A DNA stretch of 54,862 nucleotides from Lachnospiraceae bacterium (GTDB taxonomy: Bacteria; Bacillota; Clostridia; Lachnospirales; Lachnospiraceae): assembly GCA_017456585.1 (NCBI GenBank), contig JAFTJD010000072.1:1-54862 (forward strand), given 5' to 3'. Below are positions 26,501-33,782 of the stretch, one piece after another. Under the pieces are notes generated by a model that was not told the origin of the DNA, searched no databases, and saw only the letters and a list, made by a program, of their open reading frames with translations. The stretch's first letter is position 1. Each line of letters opens with the position of its first letter. Position numbers and translations under genes: made by a program.

Positions 26501-27320
26501 AGAAACTGAAAGAGTAGAAGCAACATGTGAAGCAGACGGATATGTAACATATACATGTGAAAATGCTTGTGGTAAAACGTATACAGAGACACTTCCTGCA
26601 ACAGGACATGAATATGAAGTAACTTTAATAGTAGAAGCAACATGCGAAACAGACGGATACACAGAGGAAACCTGTTCTTTATGTAATGATGTAATACAGA
26701 CCAATATAGTGTCTGCATACGGACATGATGTTGCAGAATGGACTGTTACGGAAGAAGCAGCTCTTGGTGTGGCCGGAAGTAAAGAAGGAACATGTAGCAG
26801 ATGTAATGAAACAGTTGTAGAAGAAATACCTATGATACTTACAGATGGTGTTGATTCAGTATATTTCTTTAGAAATAAGGATGAAAATGGTAACTGGTTC
26901 CAGGATTATACAGTAGGTCACTTTGATGAGGAGCTTGCAAATGAAATGTTCGAGAGAATTAATGATCACAGAGACAGTTACGATAAGGACATTCTTAGTA
27001 ATACAGGTGTTACTACTTCCAGAGGTGAAGATGTAACAGAACTGCTTGAAGAATATGCAGAGAAGAGAGCAGTTGAGATAACAGGCGTGTTTGAACACTA
27101 TACAAGTGCGGATGGAGAAAATATTGCTTGGGTAGCTAATGAATATGCGACTGTAGAAGAAGTATTCCAGGCATGGAAGGATTCATCAGGACATAATACA
27201 AACATGTTATGTGATACCTATGGATACGGATTTGTCAAGGTATTCTTTAAAAAATACGACACTGAAGCTGACAATAATTATGCACAGTACTGGGCACACG
27301 AATTCTACTATGCTGATTAA
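23520..27320 (+). CDS. Large secreted protein: wall-binding repeats, 20 Cys-rich repeats, CAP domain
   Basis: A 1266-residue exported protein. Signal peptide about 1-25; choline-binding-type repeats about 35-190 (GWVRSEESGLWYYMD, then repeated GAMCTGWNLV units). A Lys/Glu/Asp/Asn-rich linker (about 190-315) contains a 66-bp DNA repeat (24195-24260 and 24336-24401). Twenty degenerate units of about 40 residues (about 320-1107) follow the pattern ATCxxxGxxxxxCxxC, then about ten residues and an I(P/E)ATGH-like end. A single Cys, a CxxC pair and a His recur, suggesting a metal-binding or disulfide bead-like stalk. Units 6, 10, 12, 17 and 20 lack the first Cys. The C-terminal 130 residues form a CAP/SCP-like domain (FEHYTSADGENIAW, AWKDSSGHNTNML, YAQYWAHEF). 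Function is unknown; surface adhesion or wall-associated activity is inferred. Confidence 0.88.
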   Translation: MKLKRLGVSILATLMILMSVLTAYAKTGNVSKELVKAKWAGKAGWQQISDTWYYFDGKGELVTGWVRSEESGLWYYMDPEHGHLISDRWLCDPDSGRWYYLDQNGAMCTSWITLDNEWYLLDDNGAMCTGWNLVKDEWYLLGENGAMCTGWNLVGDEWYLLGTDGAMLTGWQTVDGKTYYLDENRGNWQENATNTETDYRESQESDYEGPQFGGNIGTQVGDNTDSKVEDNESSKVEENTGTKVEDNTGNKAEDNTDNKAEDNTGNKEDNADSKVEDNESSKVEENTGTKVEDNSGSQKEETVTPPAEEEVKPAEHVCAYAVSKSVPATCTTEGSIKYVCKCGKSYETTVEKLAHTESTWITDKNATCTEKGSKHTECTVCKATIKTEAIKATGHNMGEWTKVKSATCTTAGSEKKSCSKCTHYETRTVEALGHDMHEGEKVASGCTTAGNIEYSCSRCDYTENKAISSTGHSEGEWNVSVEATCTTEGMKITKCTKCDATMRTETIDATGHDFTDWVVTKEATDLEEGAKVRACGTCGYEENKVIEKLTHTHEYSIEGAVTRATCTEDGTKFMYCRCGDCVTETIPATGHTESGCWIVDNAATCTEAGNGYMSCVNCNAVLRTTEFEPTGHTAGSWGIDKEATCKETGSMHNNCIVCKEVVETKEIPVIGHRAGEWEIIKAATELETGTEVKKCTMCDIVMESREIAKVEHECVYTVAEQKEATCTEDGYTLYRCNTCGANYSMPIDKTNHSDSEWVTTKEPTETEEGISSKVCKDCGEVLETKSIEIIAHEHNYEVVSETAPTCEVDGNKVKTCTECGDTITETVAATGHTNSRWIRDVEPTCIEVGSKHRECTVCGAVTKTAEIEMIDHILGEEIIDRPSTCRISGKCHMDCIMCGETISSGSVPATGHTYTDWIIDWEATCTETGYKHKYCLVCEEGYSNVIPALGHAESDWIIDKAETATENGERHTECLNCGIVMTTETITACEHNCVETERVEATCEADGYVTYTCENACGKTYTETLPATGHEYEVTLIVEATCETDGYTEETCSLCNDVIQTNIVSAYGHDVAEWTVTEEAALGVAGSKEGTCSRCNETVVEEIPMILTDGVDSVYFFRNKDENGNWFQDYTVGHFDEELANEMFERINDHRDSYDKDILSNTGVTTSRGEDVTELLEEYAEKRAVEITGVFEHYTSADGENIAWVANEYATVEEVFQAWKDSSGHNTNMLCDTYGYGFVKVFFKKYDTEADNNYAQYWAHEFYYAD

Positions 27321-27334
27321 AGGAAGGTTTTGGG

Positions 27335-27361
27335 GAAAGGGCTGTTTAACAGCCCTTTCTG
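27335..27361 (+). terminator. Rho-independent terminator after the CAP-domain gene
   Basis: GAAAGGGCTGTT and AACAGCCCTTTC form a 12-bp stem around one base, ending in TTTCTGTTG, 14 bases after the stop codon. Confidence 0.85.
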
Positions 27362-27414
27362 TTGTTTGGAAAGAATCTTCTCTTCATTATTTATGAAATC
27401 GGTTATATGATTAG

Positions 27415-27487
27415 AAAAAATAAAAAATTTTAAATATATAAAACCTAACGCCAAAATCAAGGTACTTATATACATAAAAAGCAAAAG
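27415..27487 (+). repeat. 73-bp leader repeat, copy 2
   Basis: Second copy of the leader at 23381-23453. After it both leaders carry a GGAG ribosome site. Here that site precedes an ATG at 27543 opening a 22-codon frame (MKKRWYLCLTEM...), which overlaps the gene at 27564 in another frame. Confidence 0.85.
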
Positions 27488-27563
27488 ATGTACAATGTAA
27501 GATAAGTACAATCGAAAACAACATATAAAGGAGAATGATTAATATGAAGAAGAGGTGGTATTT

Positions 27564-27791
27564 ATGTCTGACAGAAATGAAGAAAAAGAAAGGAGTCCGG
27601 CTTATGATGTGAAAAATATTGATGAAGAAGAAAAGAGAATTGGCGTAGTCGATGCAACAAGGATAATAACGCCTACAGTTATCAGGCTCGCACTCAAGAT
27701 TCTGGAAGAACGAACATTTCTTGAGCCATATATAGCAGAGAGAATATACTATGAAACATGTGAGAGTGTAGGAATAAATCAAACATATTAA
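27564..27791 (+). CDS. Small hypothetical protein
   Basis: A 75-residue soluble, charged protein (MSDRNEEKERSPAYDVKNID...). The first 30 residues are acidic and probably disordered; the rest is a predicted helical part (RIITPTVIRLALKILEERTF). No family recognised. AAGAGGTGG seven bases before the ATG supports this start. The ATG at 27543 behind the shared leader is in a different frame and could encode a leader peptide that couples translation. It lies 36 bases before the secreted LRR gene, so co-transcription is likely. Confidence 0.55.
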   Translation: MSDRNEEKERSPAYDVKNIDEEEKRIGVVDATRIITPTVIRLALKILEERTFLEPYIAERIYYETCESVGINQTY

Positions 27792-27827
27792 CTTAGGAAA
27801 ATAAAGAAACGGAAAGGAAGATAAATT

Positions 27828-29033
27828 ATGAAGAAGAATATTAACAAGAATTTTTATACAAAACTAAAAAGAGGAGTTAAGTCACTTATGCTTACGGGAG
27901 CAATGATTCTGGCAGGTAGTGCAGGCATACTTACATCTATGAGTACCATGGGTTGTGGCTCAAAGGTAGAAAGTAAGGAAGAGAAAAAGGATGATGATGC
28001 GGCAGCAGATAAGTCAGATGCAATGGTATGGTCGGCTGATTGCTTCCTTTATACTACGACAAATAAAGGAGAAAATGCTTGCGCAGGTTTTTCGGAGAAA
28101 GGCTATGAGAAATTATTAAAATATAAGGATGCAGAAGAAGTAGTAATTGTGTTACCTGCAAAGGATGTCAATGGCGATGAGGTTAAGGCATTCTCATATG
28201 TTAACTATCCTGATATAGATACATCTGTTTTAACCAAAGCCAATCTTAAACTTGTTTTCCCGGATTCTTATACTTCCTATTATGCGAGTGCAGATAAGGG
28301 GGCATATTTTTCAAGAATACTTAAAGCGGTTGAATTGGGTAAAGGATTTACAGATATTTCGGGCTCTGCATTTAAAGGTTATGCAAATCTTGAAAGTGTA
28401 GTTTTTCCGGAGACTTTGAAAACGATAGGATTTGAGGCCTTTTATGAGTGCACATCACTTAAGAGTGTGATTATCCCGCAAAGTTGTACATTTGTAGGCG
28501 GTTCTGCATTTAGAGATTGTATAGGATTAGAAAGTGTTGAAATTAGAGGAAACCTTGAGTTTAACGAGGTGGGAGTATGGGATATGAGCCAGTTTAATGA
28601 TTGTAGTAACTTAAAGACTGTTACCTTTACAGATGGAGTAACATGTATAGGAGAGTATATGTTTGCTCACTGTACTAGTCTTGAAACAGTAAATATCCCT
28701 GAGAGTGTACTGTATATACTAGAAGGTGCATTTGAAGACTGTGAGAGCCTTAAGAGTATTTCGTTACCAGGAGTAATACTAATAGAGCCTATGGCATTTA
28801 GCAATTGCAAATCTCTTGAGAGTGTAGATTGTGGTAATAAACTGGAAGAAATCAAGAGAAGCGCATTTAGCGGTTGTGAAAAACTTGTATCAGTAACTTT
28901 ACCCGAAACACTTTGCGCAATATATGATTTTGTATTTACGGGTTGCCCGGAAGAACTTACAATAACGGCACCGGCAGATTCTTATGCAGCAAAATATGCG
29001 ACAGATGCAGAATTTCAGTTAGTTGTTAAATAG
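27828..29033 (+). CDS. Secreted BspA-type leucine-rich-repeat protein
   Basis: A 401-residue exported protein. The N-terminal basic-hydrophobic segment (about 15-42) ends in STMGCGSK, a weak lipobox, so it may be a lipoprotein. A Lys/Asp linker follows, then a domain of about 110 residues starting MVWSADCFLY, and about nine LRR_5/BspA repeats (about 178-385; units such as ALKTIG..AFYECTSLKSVIIP). The end is TITAPADSYAAKYAT. The whole ectodomain is paralogous to that of the ECF sigma fusion just downstream. BspA-type LRR proteins of gut and oral bacteria often bind host or other cell-surface ligands; the ligand here is unknown. Confidence 0.85.
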   Translation: MKKNINKNFYTKLKRGVKSLMLTGAMILAGSAGILTSMSTMGCGSKVESKEEKKDDDAAADKSDAMVWSADCFLYTTTNKGENACAGFSEKGYEKLLKYKDAEEVVIVLPAKDVNGDEVKAFSYVNYPDIDTSVLTKANLKLVFPDSYTSYYASADKGAYFSRILKAVELGKGFTDISGSAFKGYANLESVVFPETLKTIGFEAFYECTSLKSVIIPQSCTFVGGSAFRDCIGLESVEIRGNLEFNEVGVWDMSQFNDCSNLKTVTFTDGVTCIGEYMFAHCTSLETVNIPESVLYILEGAFEDCESLKSISLPGVILIEPMAFSNCKSLESVDCGNKLEEIKRSAFSGCEKLVSVTLPETLCAIYDFVFTGCPEELTITAPADSYAAKYATDAEFQLVVK

Positions 29034-29109
29034 TAAGTATTCTATCTTAAAACATAGCGTACTTGCAAAAAGCATAGAGATATTCTAAAATATATATAGT
29101 TGCGGAATC

Positions 29110-29138
29110 AGCACAGGCCTTTGAATAAGGCTTGTGCT
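29110..29138 (+). terminator. Hairpin between the LRR gene and the sigma-LRR gene
   Basis: AGCACAGGCCTT and AAGGCTTGTGCT pair over 12 bases (one G-U) around TGAAT. The following T tract is short, so it may be a weak terminator or a leader structure of the sigma gene. Confidence 0.55.
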
Positions 29139-29189
29139 TTCCGGTTGTAAATGACTGGTTTGTAAATGTATGAAAGGAGTCTTGGGAAT

Positions 29190-32021
29190 ATGGACGAAAA
29201 GTTGCTTGAAGCGATTCAGATGATGAAAGAGGGTAAAGAAGAAGGCTTTAATTATCTGTATACAGCTACATATAATTATGTATATTTCAGAGCTAAGATG
29301 TATACTTCCAATAATGAACAGGATGCACTTGATTTGGTTCAGATTGTGTATATAGAAGTATATAACAAGATTGATTCTTTGCAATCGCCGGAGTCTTTAT
29401 TTGCATGGCTTAAGCAGATAACATTTAGACAAAGTACCAAGCTTCTTGCCAAGAATAAAGATCAGCTTCTTACAGAAGATGGAGAAGGAGTTTTTGATAT
29501 CCTTGAGACAGAGGACGTATCGGCGATGCCGGAGGACTCAGCAGAAGCCAAAGCAACCAGTGAGATTATAGCCGGACTTATAGATGAACTCGAAGAGAAG
29601 CAACGTGCAGCTATAGTTGCCTATTATTATGATGAATTTTCTATAAAACAGATAGCCGAGATGTATGGCTGCCCGGAGGGCACGGTTAAGAGCTGGTTAA
29701 ACTATGGCAGAAAGAATCTGGAGAAAAAAATAAAGGAAAAAGAAGAGAAGGAAGGCTATCGCTTACATGTATTTACACTTCCGCTTCTTATATATGCTAT
29801 CAAGATGCTTGCTAAGAAGTCGGTGCTTACTGTTCATGCGGCAGAGGGTGTGTACGCGGGCGTATGCAACGGTCTTGGGATTTCTGCGGCAGCAGGCGCG
29901 GCGGTGACAGCACAGGGCGTGGCAGCAGGCGCGGCGGCAGGCGTAGCGCAGAATGCGATGGCACAGGGCGCAGTGACAGGAGTAGCGCAGGGCGCAGTCA
30001 CAGGAGTAGCACAGGGCGCAGCTACAGGAGTAGCACAAGGAGCGATGGCGCAGGGGGCAGTTACAGGCGTAGCACAGAGTGTAGCAGCACAGAGTGCAAC
30101 TGCTGCTGCAGGGGCAACAGCTACCATGGAAGGTACGACAGCAACGGCTACAGCGATACAGGGCGTAGCTACGGGAGCAACACAAGGTGCGGTAGCGGCA
30201 GCAACAACCACAGCAGCGCAAGTAGCGACAGGTGCAGTAGCGGCAGCAGGCAAGGTGGGGCTTGCGGCGAAGTTTGCTACGCTCGGAGCAGGCGCAAAGG
30301 CACTGATTATAGCAGGTTCATTAGCAGTAGTAGGAACAGGTGGAGCACTTACATATATGGCAGTTTCGGATAGTGGACAGCCTACCGAGAATGTGGATTA
30401 TGATGATGTACAGGAATTAACATCCAAGATAGATAATGAAGAAGAAACGTCTTCTGTTGAGGAAGAAACAAGTGCCGAATCGGTAACCAGTGTGCTTATG
30501 TGGCCGGCAGATTATTTCTTATATAAGCAGGTTAATAATAACTATTATGCGTGTACAGGTTTTTCGGAAAAGGGATATGAAGAATATCTCAAATATAAAG
30601 ATGAAGAAGATGTAAAGCTTCTGCTACCAATTATGGATGCTGATGGTAAGGAAGTGCAAGGCTTTGATTTTGTGGATGATTTGAAGGTTGATACAAGTGT
30701 ACTGACTAAGACGAATCTTCATCTTGTCTGCCCGGATTCATATACTGATTATGATGCGGCTGACGGAACGTCATATTATACTAAAACGGTTAAGGGCATT
30801 ACTCTTGGTAATGGTTTTACAAGTATCGGTAGGGTTGCGTTTAGCGATTGTACCAATTTGGAAACTATTATTTTGCCGGAAGGATTGACGAGCATTGGTT
30901 CCTCTGCCTTTAACGGATGTACGTCACTTAAGAGTATAGTTATACCGGAGAGTGTGACAAAGATAGAGGAGTTGGCTTTTGCCAATTGTACGGCACTGGA
31001 AAGTGTAGAGGTAAAGGGTGCACTTACGACTATGTACTACTCGATTTTTAGTGATTGCAGAAGCTTAAAGACGGTAACATTTGCGGAGGGGACTACATAT
31101 ATAGGAAGCCAGATGTTCAATAGATGTACAAGTCTTGAGAGTGTGGTTATACCGGAGAGTGTTAAGGAGATAGGGGGATATGCTTTCGCTGATTGTGTGA
31201 AGCTTAAGAACATCAATCTTCCGGGTGTAGAGACGATATGTGGAGGAGCCTTCAATGGATGTACGAAGCTTGAGAGTGCGGAGTTTTGTGAAGGATTAAA
31301 ATCAATAGGTTCATATGCGTTTAATGAATGTGTGTCACTTAAACATATAGTTATACCTGAAGGAGTAACTACAATAGAAGAATGTGCATTTTATGGGTGT
31401 AAGGCATTAGAGACCTTGGAGATAAAAGGTGCAATTACGACCATGTACTATTCTGTATTTCAGAATTGTACAAGCTTAAAGACAGTAAGCTTTGCGGAAG
31501 GTACAACTTTGATTCCGTCACAAGCATTTGATGGATGTACGAGCCTTGAGAGTGTGATTATCCCTGAGAGCATTAAGGAGATAGGAGCATATGCTTTTGA
31601 TAGTTGCAAGAATCTTAAGAGCGTCAGTCTTGTAGGGGTAGAGAGGATATATAGCGGAGCCTTTGACAGATGTACTAACCTGGAGAATGTACAGTTTGGT
31701 GATGGTTTATGCTCGATAGGAGGGGCTGCTTTCCATGAGTGCGTTTCGCTTAAGAGCATAGTTCTACCTGAAAGCGTAACTACTCTGGATGAAATGGCAT
31801 TTAGTGGTTGTACGGCATTAGAGACACTGGAGATAAAGGGCGCACTTACAACTATGTATTATTCAAATTTTAGTGGTTGTACAAGCTTAAAGACAGTAAC
31901 ATTTGCTGAGGGCACCACATATATAGGTGGCAGTATGTTTAGTGGATGTACGAATCTTGAGAGCATTGTTATTCCTAAGAGTGTAAAGGAGATAGGGGAG
32001 CATGCTTTGATGATTGCGTGA
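29190..32021 (+). CDS. ECF sigma factor fused to a membrane helix and an LRR ectodomain
   Basis: A 943-residue product as read. Residues about 15-85 are sigma-70 region 2 (ATYNYVYFRAKMYTSNNEQDA type) and about 130-185 are region 4 with the helix-turn-helix QIAEMYGCPEGTVKSWLNYG. A hydrophobic stretch follows near 190-215, then a long Ala/Gly/Gln/Thr linker (about 230-357) with GVAQGAVT repeats, and one clear membrane helix (about 370-392, ALIIAGSLAVVGTGGALTYM). Outside come a Glu/Ser stalk, a domain starting MWPADYFLY, and many BspA-type LRRs in a super-repeat of exactly 411 bp (GALTTMYY-type motif at 31017, 31428 and 31839). Start ATG 29190 follows AAGGAG. A missing T at 32006-32008 stops the frame early; 32018-32308 is the lost end. 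A membrane-held sigma factor released by ligand or proteolysis is inference. Confidence 0.85.
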   Translation: MDEKLLEAIQMMKEGKEEGFNYLYTATYNYVYFRAKMYTSNNEQDALDLVQIVYIEVYNKIDSLQSPESLFAWLKQITFRQSTKLLAKNKDQLLTEDGEGVFDILETEDVSAMPEDSAEAKATSEIIAGLIDELEEKQRAAIVAYYYDEFSIKQIAEMYGCPEGTVKSWLNYGRKNLEKKIKEKEEKEGYRLHVFTLPLLIYAIKMLAKKSVLTVHAAEGVYAGVCNGLGISAAAGAAVTAQGVAAGAAAGVAQNAMAQGAVTGVAQGAVTGVAQGAATGVAQGAMAQGAVTGVAQSVAAQSATAAAGATATMEGTTATATAIQGVATGATQGAVAAATTTAAQVATGAVAAAGKVGLAAKFATLGAGAKALIIAGSLAVVGTGGALTYMAVSDSGQPTENVDYDDVQELTSKIDNEEETSSVEEETSAESVTSVLMWPADYFLYKQVNNNYYACTGFSEKGYEEYLKYKDEEDVKLLLPIMDADGKEVQGFDFVDDLKVDTSVLTKTNLHLVCPDSYTDYDAADGTSYYTKTVKGITLGNGFTSIGRVAFSDCTNLETIILPEGLTSIGSSAFNGCTSLKSIVIPESVTKIEELAFANCTALESVEVKGALTTMYYSIFSDCRSLKTVTFAEGTTYIGSQMFNRCTSLESVVIPESVKEIGGYAFADCVKLKNINLPGVETICGGAFNGCTKLESAEFCEGLKSIGSYAFNECVSLKHIVIPEGVTTIEECAFYGCKALETLEIKGAITTMYYSVFQNCTSLKTVSFAEGTTLIPSQAFDGCTSLESVIIPESIKEIGAYAFDSCKNLKSVSLVGVERIYSGAFDRCTNLENVQFGDGLCSIGGAAFHECVSLKSIVLPESVTTLDEMAFSGCTALETLEIKGALTTMYYSNFSGCTSLKTVTFAEGTTYIGGSMFSGCTNLESIVIPKSVKEIGEHALMIA

Positions 32022-32308
32022 AGCTTAGCAGTATCGAACTTCCGAATGTTGAAGCTATATATGACTATGCATTTAGCGGTTGTGTGAATCTTACGAGTGT
32101 AGAGATAGGAGAATCTTTAAAGACTATAGGAGTTTATTCGTTCATGAATTGTGAGAAGCTTGCAGGACTTGAACTTCCTGCAAGTCTTACAAGTATTGTA
32201 AAATTTACATTTTCCGGATGCGCCGATGGATTCACAATTACTGCACCGGCAGGCTCTTATGCTGCGGAATATGCAACAACATATAATATACCGCTGATTA
32301 TAAAATAA
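32018..32308 (+). pseudogene. Frameshifted 3' end of the sigma-LRR gene
   Basis: This frame (KLSSIELPNVEAIYDYAFSGC...) holds the last three LRRs and the terminal TITAPAGSYAAEYATTYNI segment that matches the end of the LRR gene at 27828. Compared with the internal repeat copies, the sequence at 32005-32009 reads CTTTG where CTTTTG would keep GEHAFDDCVKLS in frame. One T has therefore been lost in a short T run, or the base is a sequencing error. The gene would otherwise code for about 1039 residues. Confidence 0.8.
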
Positions 32309-32470
32309 AAGTATACGAAATGACATTACAAATTATGTGAATAACTATGCCGCGATACTTGTAAATAATAGAAAAATATCCTAAAATAAATAATGAGTTG
32401 TGCATCGTTATTAAATGAACGGCACGACAGAAGTTATAAAAGATATATTACACTTACACGGAGGGTTTAT

Positions 32471-33553
32471 ATGAGCATCGAAAAAGTTATAATTAGTGAT
32501 GGAGATTATTCTACAATATTGGGAATGAACGGAGGATGTCCGGAGAGCCCGGATGGTACAACTATTGTTTATGCCAGAAAGCCAAAGCTTACCGAAAGCA
32601 AGACAGAGATATGGCTCTGTGATACAGATCTTAAGAACCATCGTAAGGTTTTTGAGGTTTATAGTGGCAATCATAATGGACCATCAGCATCATTTGTAGA
32701 TAATGACAGAATTGTTTTTAGAGGCGGTAGCGATATTAAGATGCCTATTTTCTACATATTTAATGTTAAGACCAACAAGGTTGAATGGGGTCCGATTGTA
32801 GGTAAGGAGAGCCATTGTGCAGAGGAGAATCATTTTCCGTTTAGTATAACAGAGGCACTTCTTGACAAGAACCCACAGTATCCTGTTATTGATGAAGTGG
32901 CTGTATATGACCTTGACTGTGATACCGGTGAGGTTACGAAGGTTATGTCACTTGTTGCGATGGAGCAGTATCTTAAGGACAAGGGCTTTGAGACAACAGA
33001 GCATACAAAGTCGGTAAGTCATGTGCAGTATAATTCAAAGAGGACAGCAGTGATGATGAGAGTTGGACTTGCGAATAAGGATGCTGTGCTTGTGGGATAT
33101 GACTTAGTTAATAAAGAATACCATCTTATCCCGGATAAGCCTGTACATCAGTTATGGTTCGATGATGAGAGCTATATAGCCGTATATCAGTATCATGACG
33201 GAACCAGATGGCACATGGATAAGAGCCGAATCAATCGTTACAGCATGGATGGCGAGATAATTGAGCCCCTTGGCGGAATCGGTAACCATGTTGATGTGTC
33301 ACCTGACCTTCAGTGGGTAACAGGTGATAGTATGTATCCGGATGAGGATATCTGTGTATTCCTCTATAAGAGAGGTCAGGTTGAGCCGGTTGCATGTCTC
33401 GATAAGCATTCATTCTATGAATATGCATGGAACCTTAATGTACATACTAACCCGAGTTTCTCAAAGGATGGCAAGAGAATCTACTTCAATCGTCCTGTGA
33501 GTGAAGAGAAAGCACAGGCTATGTTTGTGGATATAAGTGAGTTGATTAAATAA
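32471..33553 (+). CDS. Beta-propeller protein resembling oligogalacturonate lyase / TolB-like
   Basis: A 360-residue cytoplasmic protein without signal peptide. It shows repeated propeller blades of the type PDGTTIVYARKPK...TEIWLCD, DNDRIVFRGG, SPDLQWVTGDSMYPDE and NPSFSKDGKRIYFNRP. The arrangement and His-rich motifs (SHVQYN, NHVDVSPD, NVHTNPSFS) recall the Pectate_lyase22 oligogalacturonate lyase family, where His residues bind the metal. Assignment is tentative, and a generic WD40-like propeller is the alternative. Start ATG 32471 follows GGAGGG; the longer frame lacks a ribosome site. It stands alone between the LRR genes and a terminator. Confidence 0.7.
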   Translation: MSIEKVIISDGDYSTILGMNGGCPESPDGTTIVYARKPKLTESKTEIWLCDTDLKNHRKVFEVYSGNHNGPSASFVDNDRIVFRGGSDIKMPIFYIFNVKTNKVEWGPIVGKESHCAEENHFPFSITEALLDKNPQYPVIDEVAVYDLDCDTGEVTKVMSLVAMEQYLKDKGFETTEHTKSVSHVQYNSKRTAVMMRVGLANKDAVLVGYDLVNKEYHLIPDKPVHQLWFDDESYIAVYQYHDGTRWHMDKSRINRYSMDGEIIEPLGGIGNHVDVSPDLQWVTGDSMYPDEDICVFLYKRGQVEPVACLDKHSFYEYAWNLNVHTNPSFSKDGKRIYFNRPVSEEKAQAMFVDISELIK

Positions 33554-33562
33554 GAAAAAATT

Positions 33563-33595
33563 AATGGCTGTTGCAAAATTGCAACAGCCATTTTT
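33563..33595 (+). terminator. Rho-independent terminator after the propeller gene
   Basis: AATGGCTGTTGCAA and TTGCAACAGCCATT form a perfect 14-bp stem with a two-base centre, then T5. Confidence 0.9.
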
Positions 33596-33605
33596 ATTTG
33601 ATATA

Positions 33606-33721
33606 TTGAAAAAATATACTTTGATGTTTTGAATGTTGAAAAAAATATACTTTTTAGCATCATGAGCATTGAAAAAAATATACTTTTTGGCGTCGCGAGC
33701 ATTGAAAAAAATATATTTTTG
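33606..33721 (+). repeat. Four tandem copies of a 30-33 bp A/T-rich unit
   Basis: Units begin at 33606, 33636, 33669 and 33702 with TTGAAAAAA(A)TATACT or close variants, and include a variable GGCGTCGCGAGCA-type part. The array lies in the 229-bp gap before the DUF4143 ATPase gene and ends about 60 bp before its start. It may be a binding array for a regulator or a slippage-prone tract. Confidence 0.8.
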
Positions 33722-33782
33722 CGTTAAAATGAACAAAAAGAAGTATAATTATCAGAGTATCAATAGATAGAAGGTGAGCATA

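Noticed and set aside
29834..30253. Long antisense frames opposite the Ala-rich linker of the sigma fusion
   Set aside because: They are by-products of the GC-rich tandem repeat; they lack ribosome sites and family similarity.
33606..33721. Possible short CRISPR array
   Set aside because: Repeats are adjacent with only small differences and no unique spacers of constant length, and no cas gene is in the window.
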